Below the pieces are notes generated by a model that had not been told where the DNA came from, made no database searches, and saw only the letters and a list, made by a program, of their open reading frames with translations. A program made the position numbers and the translations under genes. A DNA stretch of 64,000 bases, taken from NCBI RefSeq assembly GCF_030163795.1, contig NZ_JASJOF010000004.1:248001-312000 (forward strand), written 5' to 3'. Positions 8,561-16,500 of this stretch are shown here, in pieces. Every line of letters starts with the position of its first letter. The first letter of the stretch is position 1. Source of the DNA: Roseicyclus marinus. Lineage in GTDB: Bacteria > Pseudomonadota > Alphaproteobacteria > Rhodobacterales > Rhodobacteraceae.

Positions 8561-9156
8561 TGTCCGACCTCCCAAGGTTTGGGCGTGCCATGAAAGCAGA
8601 TCACCCGAGCGCCCTCAGGCACGCCCGCACGGCAATGTTTTTTCCAGCTCACGACAGCACCGGGCAGGATGTCCTGCCAATGCACGCGGTACGCAGCGGT
8701 CAAAGGATCGATGAAACCCTGATCGCCCCAGGCTTGCGGCGTGCGGCACCGGTCCATGTGGCCCTGAGGATCCTTGAGAAACGTGTCGTAGATCGAGTGC
8801 ATGTTGGCCGACCACGCCATCAAGCCAGATCCCATTTCGTCGGCGCGCGCGTTGAAATCGCGCAGCGCCACAAACCGGTGCATCTCCGCAGCGTCGAGCA
8901 ACGGCCCGAGATCGCCGACGATGGTGGTGTCGAGATCCGTGAACAGGATCGGGCCCGGAAAACGAAACGCCTCAATCTTCAACCACCAGCCCGGCCAATC
9001 GTGGCGCGGTCGGTCGGCCTTAGCTGCAGCGTCATCGTCTCGCAAGCACAGGAAGTCGGCGGAAGGCGCGAAGCGGGCCACCTGCTGGCGAAGACGCTCG
9101 ACATGGTCGGACGTGTAGATGCCGCCCGATCGCAGTACGGTCAGGACGGCAGGCAC
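8557..9156 (-). CDS. Phage-encoded GT-A type glycosyltransferase
   Basis: 199 residues. ILFTDLDTTIVGDL (residues 70-83) contains the DxD-type DLD metal/nucleotide-sugar site of GT-A enzymes, preceded by WPGWWLKIEAFRF. The C-terminal ICFHGTPKPW is the Gly-His motif typical of GT8-like and related phage glycosyltransferases. It probably transfers a sugar from a nucleotide-sugar donor; the acceptor is unknown. It overlaps the methyltransferase gene by 16 bases and the connector gene by 4, so it is part of the late head operon. Candidate targets are virion proteins or host surface glycans. Confidence 0.75.
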   Translation of the reverse strand: MPAVLTVLRSGGIYTSDHVERLRQQVARFAPSADFLCLRDDDAAAKADRPRHDWPGWWLKIEAFRFPGPILFTDLDTTIVGDLGPLLDAAEMHRFVALRDFNARADEMGSGLMAWSANMHSIYDTFLKDPQGHMDRCRTPQAWGDQGFIDPLTAAYRVHWQDILPGAVVSWKKHCRAGVPEGARVICFHGTPKPWEVGQ

Positions 9157-9821
9157 AGGAGGTTCCTCTCGTCTGCCTGCTGCCAGCCGTAGCCATTTGC
9201 TTCACACCACGCCGCCAGGACCGCGAGATGCTCTCGGGTGTTCGCCTCGAGCACAAGCGCGGGCTTATCCCGCTTGATGGTCTCTGCAGCGCCAGCCAGC
9301 ACCGACAGCTCGTGCCCCTCGGCATCGATCTTGATGACCGCCACCTTGGCATGGCTGACACTGCCATCCACCGTCAACGTAGGAACCTTTTCGCTGGCGC
9401 TATTTACGGTCACGCCCGGCTCGACGGATCCGCCTGACGTTAGCGGCAGCGTGGGGTTGTATGTGAAGGTCGTTGTGCCTTCGACAGAAGAGGCCGCGGC
9501 CTGATGGAACACACCACGCCCCAGATCCGCCGCGCCCTCGATACCGTTCAGCTGGCAGTTCTCTTGCAGTCGCGCCATGACGCGGCGATTGCACTCGAAC
9601 CCGATCACATCGATGCCGGACTGCAGCACGGGAATGGAAAACCAGCCGGTGGCTGCGCCGACATCGACGAAGATGCCGAGGCGCGCAAACAGCTGGTCCA
9701 TGATCCACTTGAAGGTCTCCGGCTCAAAGCGCCGCGTCGGCACCTGCCGCAGCCAGCGCACGATCATGTCATCGGCTGCGATAAACTTCGCGCCAGTTTC
9801 AGCTTCAAAGATGTCGGTCAA
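9141..9821 (-). CDS. FkbM-family SAM-dependent methyltransferase
   Basis: 226 residues. The start is TTG 9821, which overlaps the previous stop as TTGA and has GAGGGA about seven bases upstream; longer versions only mirror the upstream gene. IFVDVGAATGWFSIPVL (residues 50-66) is the SAM-binding glycine loop, and KIDAEGHELSVLAGA is the FkbM signature, followed by KPALVLEAN. FkbM enzymes O-methylate sugars or related hydroxyls. Flanked by a glycosyltransferase and a DUF115-like gene, it likely caps or decorates a glycan. It has no secretion signal, so it should act in the cytoplasm. Confidence 0.85.
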   Translation of the reverse strand: MTDIFEAETGAKFIAADDMIVRWLRQVPTRRFEPETFKWIMDQLFARLGIFVDVGAATGWFSIPVLQSGIDVIGFECNRRVMARLQENCQLNGIEGAADLGRGVFHQAAASSVEGTTTFTYNPTLPLTSGGSVEPGVTVNSASEKVPTLTVDGSVSHAKVAVIKIDAEGHELSVLAGAAETIKRDKPALVLEANTREHLAVLAAWCEANGYGWQQADERNLLCLPS

Positions 9822-10453
9822 ATCACGTCCCTCAGATCCGCCTGCGGAAAGCAGGTCAGCGCGGTATCGATCGAACAGTTGATGACCTCGACGCCCTCGG
9901 CCTCGAGATCTGCCGCCAGCGCATCGAAGTTCTTGCGCCAGCCTTCTATGCCCCAGGCGTTGCCGAGGCCTTTGGGATGGTCGCCGTGCCAATGGCTGCG
10001 ACCTCCGGTGTGCTGCATGTCGAGACCGACCAGAATGATCCGGTCCGCCCCGAGCTGATAGGCGAGGCCGATGGCCTGATATCCGCTATTGGCCCCGTGG
10101 TGGATGACGCCCGGCTCGCGGCCAAGGCCGCGCTGGCCGACGCCACGCACGTAATTCAGGTCGAACTCTGCCGCGGCTTGCGGGTCTTGCGTCCAGCCTT
10201 CGTGACCCGCGCGGGCGACTTCGTCTCGGTATCGCTGCCACCAGGCGCGGTCGCATCCGTAGACCCGGCCCGGTTCGGCGAGGGCGAGGAAGGAACTGTT
10301 GGTTGCAACGCAAGCGGCTTTGTCTCGTAAGTATGCACACTGCCACGACGCGAGGCTTGGCCCTGAGGCGACGACAGCGAAGGTTCCTGCACCGCCGCGC
10401 CGCCACCGGGCTTTCCCCCGGGCAGCTCCTCGATCATGCCCGCCGAGATCCAC
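9818..10453 (-). CDS. DUF115/MptE-like Rossmann protein, glycan-modification cargo
   Basis: 211 residues if translated from GTG 10453, the only start codon visible before the conserved core. The core begins TFAVVASGPSL (about residue 24), a glycine-rich nucleotide-binding opening seen in MptE/DUF115 and Maf-like proteins. It continues with GANSGYQAIGLAYQLGADRIILVGLDMQ and HWHGDHP, a pattern recurrent in phage genomes. Related Maf proteins transfer nonulosonic acids to flagellin, but substrate cannot be assigned here. The gene overlaps the preceding head gene frame by nearly 300 bases and couples to the FkbM gene by TTGA. Confidence 0.65.
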   Translation of the reverse strand: MDLGGHDRGAARGKARWRRGGAGTFAVVASGPSLASWQCAYLRDKAACVATNSSFLALAEPGRVYGCDRAWWQRYRDEVARAGHEGWTQDPQAAAEFDLNYVRGVGQRGLGREPGVIHHGANSGYQAIGLAYQLGADRIILVGLDMQHTGGRSHWHGDHPKGLGNAWGIEGWRKNFDALAADLEAEGVEVINCSIDTALTCFPQADLRDVI

Positions 10454-10551
10454 TGCGACGCCAGATCCGGCCGCACCTCGATCATCTGGTTGGGCTTCAC
10501 GTTGCCGTGGCTGGTCGATGTAAACTCGCGCAGAGCTCGGTACTTCGTCAT
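10156..10551 (-). CDS. Small phage head-module protein, 3' end overlapped by cargo gene
   Basis: 131 residues as an open frame. Residues 1-45 (MTKYRALREFTSTSHG, MIEVRPDLASQWISAGMIEEL) match a small protein commonly encoded just after the major capsid gene in Rhodobacteraceae phages. Beyond about residue 60 the frame is Ser/Pro/Arg-rich and lies in a different phase on top of the DUF115-like gene, whose codon pattern looks real there. The native end is therefore uncertain. Either the basic tail is genuine and the genes truly overlap, or cargo insertion replaced the original 3' end. A structural or decoration role is likely but unproven. Confidence 0.55.
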   Translation of the reverse strand: MTKYRALREFTSTSHGNVKPNQMIEVRPDLASQWISAGMIEELPGGKPGGGAAVQEPSLSSPQGQASRRGSVHTYETKPLALQPTVPSSPSPNRAGSTDATAPGGSDTETKSPARVTKAGRKTRKPRQSST

Positions 10552-10617
10552 GGCGGCATCCCCTCGGATTGAAGCGGGACCGGATGACCGGCCCCGCTCA
10601 GTTCAGCCGGATTCGGC

Positions 10618-11823
10618 TCAGGCCGCGTCGGGCCAGCTGCCCTCGATGACGGCGGGCTGCTGGAACACCGTGAACGCCCCGCGCATTTCGGCGCGGATCG
10701 TCAGCAGGTTCTTCTGCACGTTGTCTTCGTCCTGGGCGAACATCTCGACCATGACGCCCTCGCGCTCCCAGAACATCACCGCGTCGCGGGCGAGGCAGTA
10801 GAACTTGCCTGCGGTACAGTTGTTCGACATCACCACCGGGATACCCCAGAGCAGCGGCTGCATCGTGCCCGCGATGTAGGAGATCGCAGAGTCGCCTGCA
10901 GCGAGGTAGCGCTTATCTCCCGACAGCCCCGTCTTCGTCCGCTCCATCCGGCCCCAGTCGGCGGGATTCACGATGAAGAGGTCGGGGATGTAGTCAGCGG
11001 TCAGGATGTCTTCTTTCGCCTGGTTGGCGGCGTCGAAGTCATTGTGCGCCGACACAACCGTCAGGTCGGTGTGATTGCCCGCGGCCGCCAACCCGCCAAG
11101 CTCGGGATAGGTGCCCGAGCCAGCGATGATCAGGCTGTCGACCTTCTGCATCACACCGTGGCGCAGGCGCGTGTCGATGTAGCTCTCCAGCTGCGGAGCG
11201 TCGTCGAGGATCTGCCGCGAGGCCTTGATGAAGTGGGCGATCGTGGGGATCGGCGTGTTGAAGGCCTCGAAGGTCAGAACCGACTCTGGCTTGGCTGCGC
11301 CCTGACGGGTGCCAGCCGCGTTGTTCGTCCACGCCGACTCGCGCGTCCAGTGCAGGATTGCGCCACTTGCCTGACCACGCGGCATCGCCTCGACGACACG
11401 CAGCGCACGGAATGCACCAGGCACGATGCCCGGCACGGCCTGATAGGGCGCGATGGTATCGTTCGGAACCTGCGGGCTGCCGGACTCGCCGAGGATCGTA
11501 TTCTTCACCTCGATGCGCGCCTTGGCCGTGCTGCCCTCGTGGAAGGCTTTGAAGGCTGCCGCGCCAGTGACCTGCTGGCCGATGGACTTGCGCGGGGGAT
11601 CGAGCTCGAGCTTGACGCCCTTCTGCTGGATGCCCGTGAGCGTATCCTTGACCCCGGTCACCTCGCCTTTGAGCTGCTGGTAATCTTCGGCCATCTTCTG
11701 CAGATCGCCCTTGATCCCGGTCGCGACGCTGCCGGTGTCCTTCAGCTGCGTTTCGTATTCGGCGAACTTGGCGCCGAGCTTGTCGCTGAGTTTGTTGAAC
11801 TCGGTTTCGATATCGAACGGCAT
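10618..11823 (-). CDS. HK97-fold major capsid protein
   Basis: 401 residues. The N-terminal 75 residues form a Glu/Lys/Gln-rich coiled coil (LSDKLGAKFAEYETQL), the delta/scaffold domain removed by the prohead protease. From about residue 115 the HK97 fold begins, with LPRGQ-like and PVVMSNNC elements and a conserved C-terminal RAEMRGAFTVFQQPA. It lies directly after the protease and portal genes. It should assemble into an icosahedral procapsid. Confidence 0.93.
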   Translation of the reverse strand: MPFDIETEFNKLSDKLGAKFAEYETQLKDTGSVATGIKGDLQKMAEDYQQLKGEVTGVKDTLTGIQQKGVKLELDPPRKSIGQQVTGAAAFKAFHEGSTAKARIEVKNTILGESGSPQVPNDTIAPYQAVPGIVPGAFRALRVVEAMPRGQASGAILHWTRESAWTNNAAGTRQGAAKPESVLTFEAFNTPIPTIAHFIKASRQILDDAPQLESYIDTRLRHGVMQKVDSLIIAGSGTYPELGGLAAAGNHTDLTVVSAHNDFDAANQAKEDILTADYIPDLFIVNPADWGRMERTKTGLSGDKRYLAAGDSAISYIAGTMQPLLWGIPVVMSNNCTAGKFYCLARDAVMFWEREGVMVEMFAQDEDNVQKNLLTIRAEMRGAFTVFQQPAVIEGSWPDAA

Positions 11824-11841
11824 GATGCGTTCTCCTCTGTG

Positions 11842-12492
11842 TTAGAGTTTTGCGATGAGGTCGCGAAGGGCCTGTGCGGCCCCTTCGGTGCTGGTTTTTT
11901 CTTTCGCGACACGCTCACCGTGCGTCAGGCCCTTGATGCCGCTGACCAGCGCGGCGGCATCCGACCGGGAGAAGCCCCCTGCCTCACGCAGGATCGCTTC
12001 GTAATCTGCCAGGGACTCGGCGTTGTAGATCGCCCCCTTCACGTCGCCGATCCGCGCCGCGTTGTCCGCGGGCTCCTCGACGATCGAGATCTCGATCAGC
12101 TCGATCTTCGTCAGCAGCGTGTAATCGTCATGCTCTTCGTACCCGCGCACGCGATAGCCGATCGACAAACCGCTGATTGCGCCGTGCCGGATCAGCGCAG
12201 CGGCATCCTTCGCAACCGAGTGGCCCGGCGTCAGTTCGCCTTCGACCCACAGACCCGTGTCATCTTCCTTGATCTCGAGCCACTTTCCGATCACCGGACC
12301 CCAGTGGTTCCAGCGCAGAGCGACAGCCCGTTCACGCTCGACGAGCGTTTCGGCATAGGCACCGGGTGCAATGCGATCGCCGTAGGAATCGATGCCGCCG
12401 TAGACGGACGCGTACCCGGAAAAGCGAACGGCGCCATCGGCGCCGTCCATTTTGACCTTTGCGAGGTCCAGGCTAAGAAGCTTGTGTTTCAT
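11842..12492 (-). CDS. HK97-type prohead protease (S78 family)
   Basis: 216 residues from ATG 12492, overlapping the portal stop as ATGA with GGGAGA upstream; the longer open frame just shadows the portal gene. The catalytic His lies in LRWNHWGPVIGKW (about residue 60) and the Ser in GAISGLSIGYRV (about residue 103), followed by IELIEISIVEEPA. It cleaves the capsid delta domain during maturation. Confidence 0.9.
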   Translation of the reverse strand: MKHKLLSLDLAKVKMDGADGAVRFSGYASVYGGIDSYGDRIAPGAYAETLVERERAVALRWNHWGPVIGKWLEIKEDDTGLWVEGELTPGHSVAKDAAALIRHGAISGLSIGYRVRGYEEHDDYTLLTKIELIEISIVEEPADNAARIGDVKGAIYNAESLADYEAILREAGGFSRSDAAALVSGIKGLTHGERVAKEKTSTEGAAQALRDLIAKL

Positions 12493-13703
12493 GTCGGTTC
12501 TCCCGGCAGTGGCCGTGCTCTGACCTGATCGACAGGCACCATGGATCCGTTGACCAGCAATCGTTCGCCGCCGGCCTTTGGCGGCAGGCCGAGCGTCTGG
12601 CGCGCTTCGTTCGGCGCAAAGACGCCGGCATTGATGCCCTTCTGATAGGCCTCCATCTGAGCGCCGAGATCGCCACGCAGCAGAGTGTCGAAGTCGAACT
12701 CGATCTTGCGGACATCCCAATCCTCGATCGGCATCAGGTGCCGCTTGATCGAGGCCTCGATGCGCTCGAGGTACGGGCGCAGGTTCAGCTTGTAGAAGCC
12801 CTGAACGAGCTGCTGGATACCGGACCCCCAGGTGGTTGACCCGGCGGTGTCGTTGATCAGCACCGAGGGCACACCCATGAAACGGGCGACATCCTCGACC
12901 GAGAATCGGCGGCTTTGCAGCAGCTGGATGTCTGCGGGCGAAAGCGACGTCGCCTGATACTTGAGGAACGCGTCCAGCACGAACAGGTGATCGCTCGTGC
13001 CTTCGGTGATCCGACCGAACTCCTTGCGGATGGCTTCGCGCTGTTCGGGCGTCAGGGCCTTCTCGGCCATTAGGATGCCCGACTGCTTGCCGCCCGACGC
13101 CGCCATCTTGCCGTGACGGCTTTCGTTTGCCAGCGCGATGCCCAGCGATTGGCGCGCGTGCGACAGCGGCGACATGCCGATAAGCCCGTTGCCGAAAATC
13201 TTCACGTGGAAGATCGACGCCTCCTGGTACACGCGCTCCTGCCCATCCGGCCCTGTAAACCGGTAGATCATGTCGCCGGATTTAAGCAGCTCAGGCTGCA
13301 CCTGCGCCGCCATCATCGGCAGGATCGAGAGAAGGCGGCCGTTTTCGTCGGTCTGCTTGGCACTGTAGCTGTTGCCGTTCGTGCAGAGGTTCATGGCCAT
13401 CGATTCCAGAAACTCGACGCGCGTCTGGTACCGATTGGGCTGGTAGTTCAGGACCCGCCACAGCGGATAGTCGCGATCCTCGCGCCAGCCGTCGCCGTCA
13501 CGGACAAGGCTTTTGAGCGGCATCGAGGCAATGGTTTCACTGATCAGGCGCGACGCGGCCCAGAAGGCCGAGACCGTCATCGCCGTGTCGAAGGTCACCG
13601 GACCTGCAGCAGCATCTGCGTAGGTGCCAGGATCGGGCGTCTGGATGCCCTCCCTGACCTGCGGGCCGCGGCGCCCGAAGAACCTGGTAATTCGGAATGC
13701 CAT
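12489..13703 (-). CDS. Phage portal protein (HK97 family)
   Basis: 404 residues. Recognisable portal elements are PLWRVLNYQPN (residues 80-90), the MAMNLCTNGNSY stretch, the wing/stem region EREAIRKEFGRI-like helix, and the SVEDVARFMGVPSVLIND motif near residue 275 that is characteristic of HK97-type portals. It forms the dodecameric DNA channel and packaging-motor dock. It lies four bases after the terminase stop region and overlaps the protease start. Confidence 0.93.
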   Translation of the reverse strand: MAFRITRFFGRRGPQVREGIQTPDPGTYADAAAGPVTFDTAMTVSAFWAASRLISETIASMPLKSLVRDGDGWREDRDYPLWRVLNYQPNRYQTRVEFLESMAMNLCTNGNSYSAKQTDENGRLLSILPMMAAQVQPELLKSGDMIYRFTGPDGQERVYQEASIFHVKIFGNGLIGMSPLSHARQSLGIALANESRHGKMAASGGKQSGILMAEKALTPEQREAIRKEFGRITEGTSDHLFVLDAFLKYQATSLSPADIQLLQSRRFSVEDVARFMGVPSVLINDTAGSTTWGSGIQQLVQGFYKLNLRPYLERIEASIKRHLMPIEDWDVRKIEFDFDTLLRGDLGAQMEAYQKGINAGVFAPNEARQTLGLPPKAGGERLLVNGSMVPVDQVRARPLPGEPT

Positions 13704-13707
13704 CAGC

Positions 13708-15462
13708 TCACAACGTCATTGAGATCGGGTTGGCGAGCGCGGCGTCGATGTCGATGAAGCCGTGGTCCGCTTGGCTGAGCGGCCAGAGCGCATTCACCAG
13801 CGCCGTGATCCCGTCGATCTTGTCTTCGGGGTAGAGCTTGGCGGGATAGATGTAATCGCCGCCCTGCACCTGCTTCATCATCGTGTTCGACGCCATCCAG
13901 GTCAGAACCGGATTGCCGTCGTGAATCAGCCGCTCATCCTCGACCAGACCGATCAGGTTCTGGAACGGCACATTCATGTTCGAGGCGGTCGAACGCAGCA
14001 CGGTCACCGGCAGGCCGCGCGCCTCCCACGTCATGGCCATCTGGCTCGCGTACATCGGATCCACCGTGACCATCTGAACGTCGTACGGTTCGATGGCGCG
14101 GAAGCCCCAGTCGTTTTCAGTCGTGATGCCGGCAAGCTCGAGCACCAGAGCCTCGACGATGTTGAGGTCCAGCATTGCGCCCGGCGTTGTCATTATGTGG
14201 CCCTCGCGCCACCAACCGGCGTAGTGGTCATTCCCCGCCTTCAGAACCGTCTCCTCCGGCAGGAAATGCCAGCTGCGCACGAGCTTTTCGTCACCGCGCG
14301 GGATGACCGCCACAACGCTTGCGAAGTCGTGCCGGATGGCAAGATCGACGCCGAGCCATGCCTGCGCAGTATTTCCAAGCCCCCCGGCGCGCAGCGCGGG
14401 CATCGCCAGCTTGCGCCACCGGTCCATGTCGATGGCCGAGGCGCCGACCGAGGTCCAAACGTTCAGATGCTTGCGCAGAAACTCACCCATCGCGGCCGGG
14501 CTGGCCTGCGCCTTGTTCCACTGGTCCTGCAGGTAGACCTCGGACTTTGAGACGCCGAGGTTCGGGTTTGCCTTCGCCCAGGTGCGCGGATGCGCCGGAT
14601 CATCGCCCTCATCCGCCTCAAAGATCAGGCCGAAGTAACTCTCGTCTTCCTGACTGCCGTCGAGGATCCGCTCGACGTAGCGGCGCTGCTCGTAGCAGAT
14701 CCCGGCCGTGTTGTGGCCGGCGGTCGTGATCGCGATGATGGCGGGATGATCCCGTGCGCCCATCGCCGTCGACATCGCCTCCCAGACGTCCCGCTTCTGG
14801 TGCTCGTGCAGCTCGTCGATCAGCGCGAGATGTGGGTTCTTGCCGTCTTGGCTTTTCGTCTGCGACGCGATCGGGCGGAATACGGAGGCCGGATCCGCGC
14901 TTCGGATCTTGTGTTGCTCGACGCGCAGGCCCAGCCGATCGCCGAGGGACATTCCGTCAAACCGCCCGTTGAGCGCCATGGCGCGCGCGATGTCGAAGAC
15001 GATGCGCGCCTGGTCGGTCGAGCTTGCGGCCGAGAACACCTTGGCACCGACCTCACCGTCGAGGGCGAGGAAGTAGAGACCGACAGGCGCGACCAGCGTG
15101 GACTTGCCGTTCTTGCGCGGCACCTCGATGTACGTGATCCGGAACCTGCGTAGCCGGGTTTCCTTGTGCCGCCAGCCATTCAGCTGACCGAGCGCGAAGG
15201 CCTGCCAGCCGCTCAGGCGGATGGTTTCATTGCGGCCAGCCCACGCGCCCTCGATGTGCGGGCAGAGTTCGACGAACGTGCAGAGGTGCTCGGACGCCTC
15301 GGCATCGAACACCCAGGGAAACCCTGGATCCGTCTTCGACCGCTCGAGGTCACGATGGAACCGCTGGACGGCCTGCCGAGCGCGCTTGCACGACAGGATC
15401 TCGCCCGAAGCAACACCGGCGGCCCAGTCGAGACCCCGCTGGGTGATCGGCGTATTAGCCAT
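13708..15462 (-). CDS. terL: Terminase large subunit
   Basis: 584 residues from ATG 15462. A 20-residue longer frame only overlaps the small subunit gene. The ATPase half has VPRKNGKSTLVAP (Walker A-like, about residue 110) and LALIDELHEH (Walker B). The C-terminal half carries the nuclease domain with acidic residues in LGVDLAIRHD and MVTVDPMYAS. It drives packaging and cuts the concatemer. It overlaps the small subunit by 8 bases. The HK97/Terminase_1 type fits the upstream HNH gene. Confidence 0.93.
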   Translation of the reverse strand: MANTPITQRGLDWAAGVASGEILSCKRARQAVQRFHRDLERSKTDPGFPWVFDAEASEHLCTFVELCPHIEGAWAGRNETIRLSGWQAFALGQLNGWRHKETRLRRFRITYIEVPRKNGKSTLVAPVGLYFLALDGEVGAKVFSAASSTDQARIVFDIARAMALNGRFDGMSLGDRLGLRVEQHKIRSADPASVFRPIASQTKSQDGKNPHLALIDELHEHQKRDVWEAMSTAMGARDHPAIIAITTAGHNTAGICYEQRRYVERILDGSQEDESYFGLIFEADEGDDPAHPRTWAKANPNLGVSKSEVYLQDQWNKAQASPAAMGEFLRKHLNVWTSVGASAIDMDRWRKLAMPALRAGGLGNTAQAWLGVDLAIRHDFASVVAVIPRGDEKLVRSWHFLPEETVLKAGNDHYAGWWREGHIMTTPGAMLDLNIVEALVLELAGITTENDWGFRAIEPYDVQMVTVDPMYASQMAMTWEARGLPVTVLRSTASNMNVPFQNLIGLVEDERLIHDGNPVLTWMASNTMMKQVQGGDYIYPAKLYPEDKIDGITALVNALWPLSQADHGFIDIDAALANPISMTL

Positions 15463-15910
15463 GACCGGGCCGCGAGATCGGCTGGAACGGGAACGAGCGG
15501 ACGTTGTCGCCCGCTGGCGCATCCGTGGGCGCGCCGCTCAGGAGGTTGTCCATGAACGAGGTTTGCACGTCCTGCCCTGCCTTTGCGCGCTCGTAGGGCG
15601 TGCCGAGGAGCTGCTTCTCGATCGAGGCCAGCTTGTTGGCGTGATAGGCGCGCTGCTGTTCGGCAGCTGACAGGAACTGGTGGCCATCAGTTTCGGCCTG
15701 TTCGCTGTGCTCCGCTTCCGCGATCTCCCAGCTGATCCGGTCGAAGGCGGCGCGATGGACCGCATAGCGAACCACAATGCCGAAGGCCAACTCATCGACA
15801 AACTTCCGCCGGCGCAGGTGCTCGAGGAGCGCTTCACCGTGCCGGATCTCTGCCGTCCCGAAGTATTCGGGCCAGCCACCGAGCATGCTGACGAGATGAT
15901 CGATCGACAT
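15455..15910 (-). CDS. Probable terminase small subunit
   Basis: 151 residues, largely helical, with an acidic central region (EIAEAEHSEQAETDGHQ) and the position expected for TerS between an HNH nuclease and TerL. The start ATG 15910 has GGAG seven bases upstream. No clear HTH can be picked out by eye, so the assignment rests on order and size. It would recognise the packaging site. Confidence 0.7.
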   Translation of the reverse strand: MSIDHLVSMLGGWPEYFGTAEIRHGEALLEHLRRRKFVDELAFGIVVRYAVHRAAFDRISWEIAEAEHSEQAETDGHQFLSAAEQQRAYHANKLASIEKQLLGTPYERAKAGQDVQTSFMDNLLSGAPTDAPAGDNVRSFPFQPISRPGHG

Positions 15911-15921
15911 TGCTCCAAGCC

Positions 15922-16019
15922 TAGGGGGACCCCCCCCTAAAAATTCACGCGCAAAAATCTGATTACCCCCGCCGGTCCTTACGGCGGCGGCTTTCCACTT
16001 TCGGACCCCCCCGGGGGGT
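15922..16019. other. G/C-tract region between HNH and terminase genes, possible cos/packaging region
   Basis: A hairpin-forming pair TAGGGGG / CCCCCTA (15922-15928 and 15933-15939) and a C7G6-type palindrome (16005-16019) flank the HNH gene end. In HK97-type phages the cohesive-end site lies just upstream of terS, exactly here. There is no U-tract on either strand, so a simple terminator is unlikely. Assigning this as cos is an inference from position. Confidence 0.35.
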
Positions 16020-16446
16020 GCGGTGCGCGCCTGCGCTCAATTCTTTGCTTCTTGACGTCGTGGCACGGAGCGCAAAGCGATTGCAGCTCCCCGAACCAGA
16101 ACAACGCGTAGTCACCGCGATGCGGCACCTTGTGGTCGGCAACCGTTGCAGGCTGCTTCGACCAGGACGGGCACAGCTCGCAGAGCGGCTGCTGGATTAA
16201 CTGCAGCGTGCGCCGACCTGATGGCCCGCGCCACGCGGCCTTGCGATACCACGCTCGCGCCGGATCGTTTTGCCGCTTTCCATCGAACCTCGCTCGCGAC
16301 GCCGCTTCGGCTTCACCGGCATGCGCCGCGCAATGGGCGGACCCCACCGGCACCAGTCGGTGGCAGCCATGTGCAGCACAAGGTTTGAGGGGCAAAGGCG
16401 GTCCCGAACGAGAAGCGCCCGGCCGGGTGGATCCCGCCGGGCGCAT
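15979..16446 (-). CDS. HNH endonuclease associated with the terminase
   Basis: 155 residues. ELCPSWSKQPATVADHKVPH followed by LQSLCAPCHDVKK (residues 90-133) gives the HNH beta-beta-alpha-metal core with its zinc-binding CxxC pairs (CELC, CAPC). The N-terminal 60 residues hold further Cys/His (CAAHGCH, HCAAH). In HK97-like phages an HNH protein works with the terminase to cut cos DNA, which suits its place just before terS and terL. Confidence 0.88.
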   Translation of the reverse strand: MRPAGSTRPGASRSGPPLPLKPCAAHGCHRLVPVGSAHCAAHAGEAEAASRARFDGKRQNDPARAWYRKAAWRGPSGRRTLQLIQQPLCELCPSWSKQPATVADHKVPHRGDYALFWFGELQSLCAPCHDVKKQRIERRRAPHPPGGSESGKPPP

Positions 16447-16500
16447 CTGTGGATGATGTCGATGACGATGCCTTGAGACAGCCTTAGGATCAAATGAAAA

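Noticed and set aside
8557-10453. Interpretation of the three cargo genes as an LPS or capsule gene cluster of the host
   Set aside because: They are co-oriented and overlap with phage head genes at both ends, so they belong to the prophage.
11044-12528. 494-codon plus-strand open frame across capsid and protease genes
   Set aside because: It mirrors two well-recognised phage genes on the minus strand. Composition is typical of an antisense shadow in GC-rich DNA.
1-16446. Interpretation as a chromosomal gene transfer agent cluster
   Set aside because: Some tail proteins are GTA-like, but an integrase, cI/cro switch, early operon, HNH gene and small terminase make an integrated phage far more likely.
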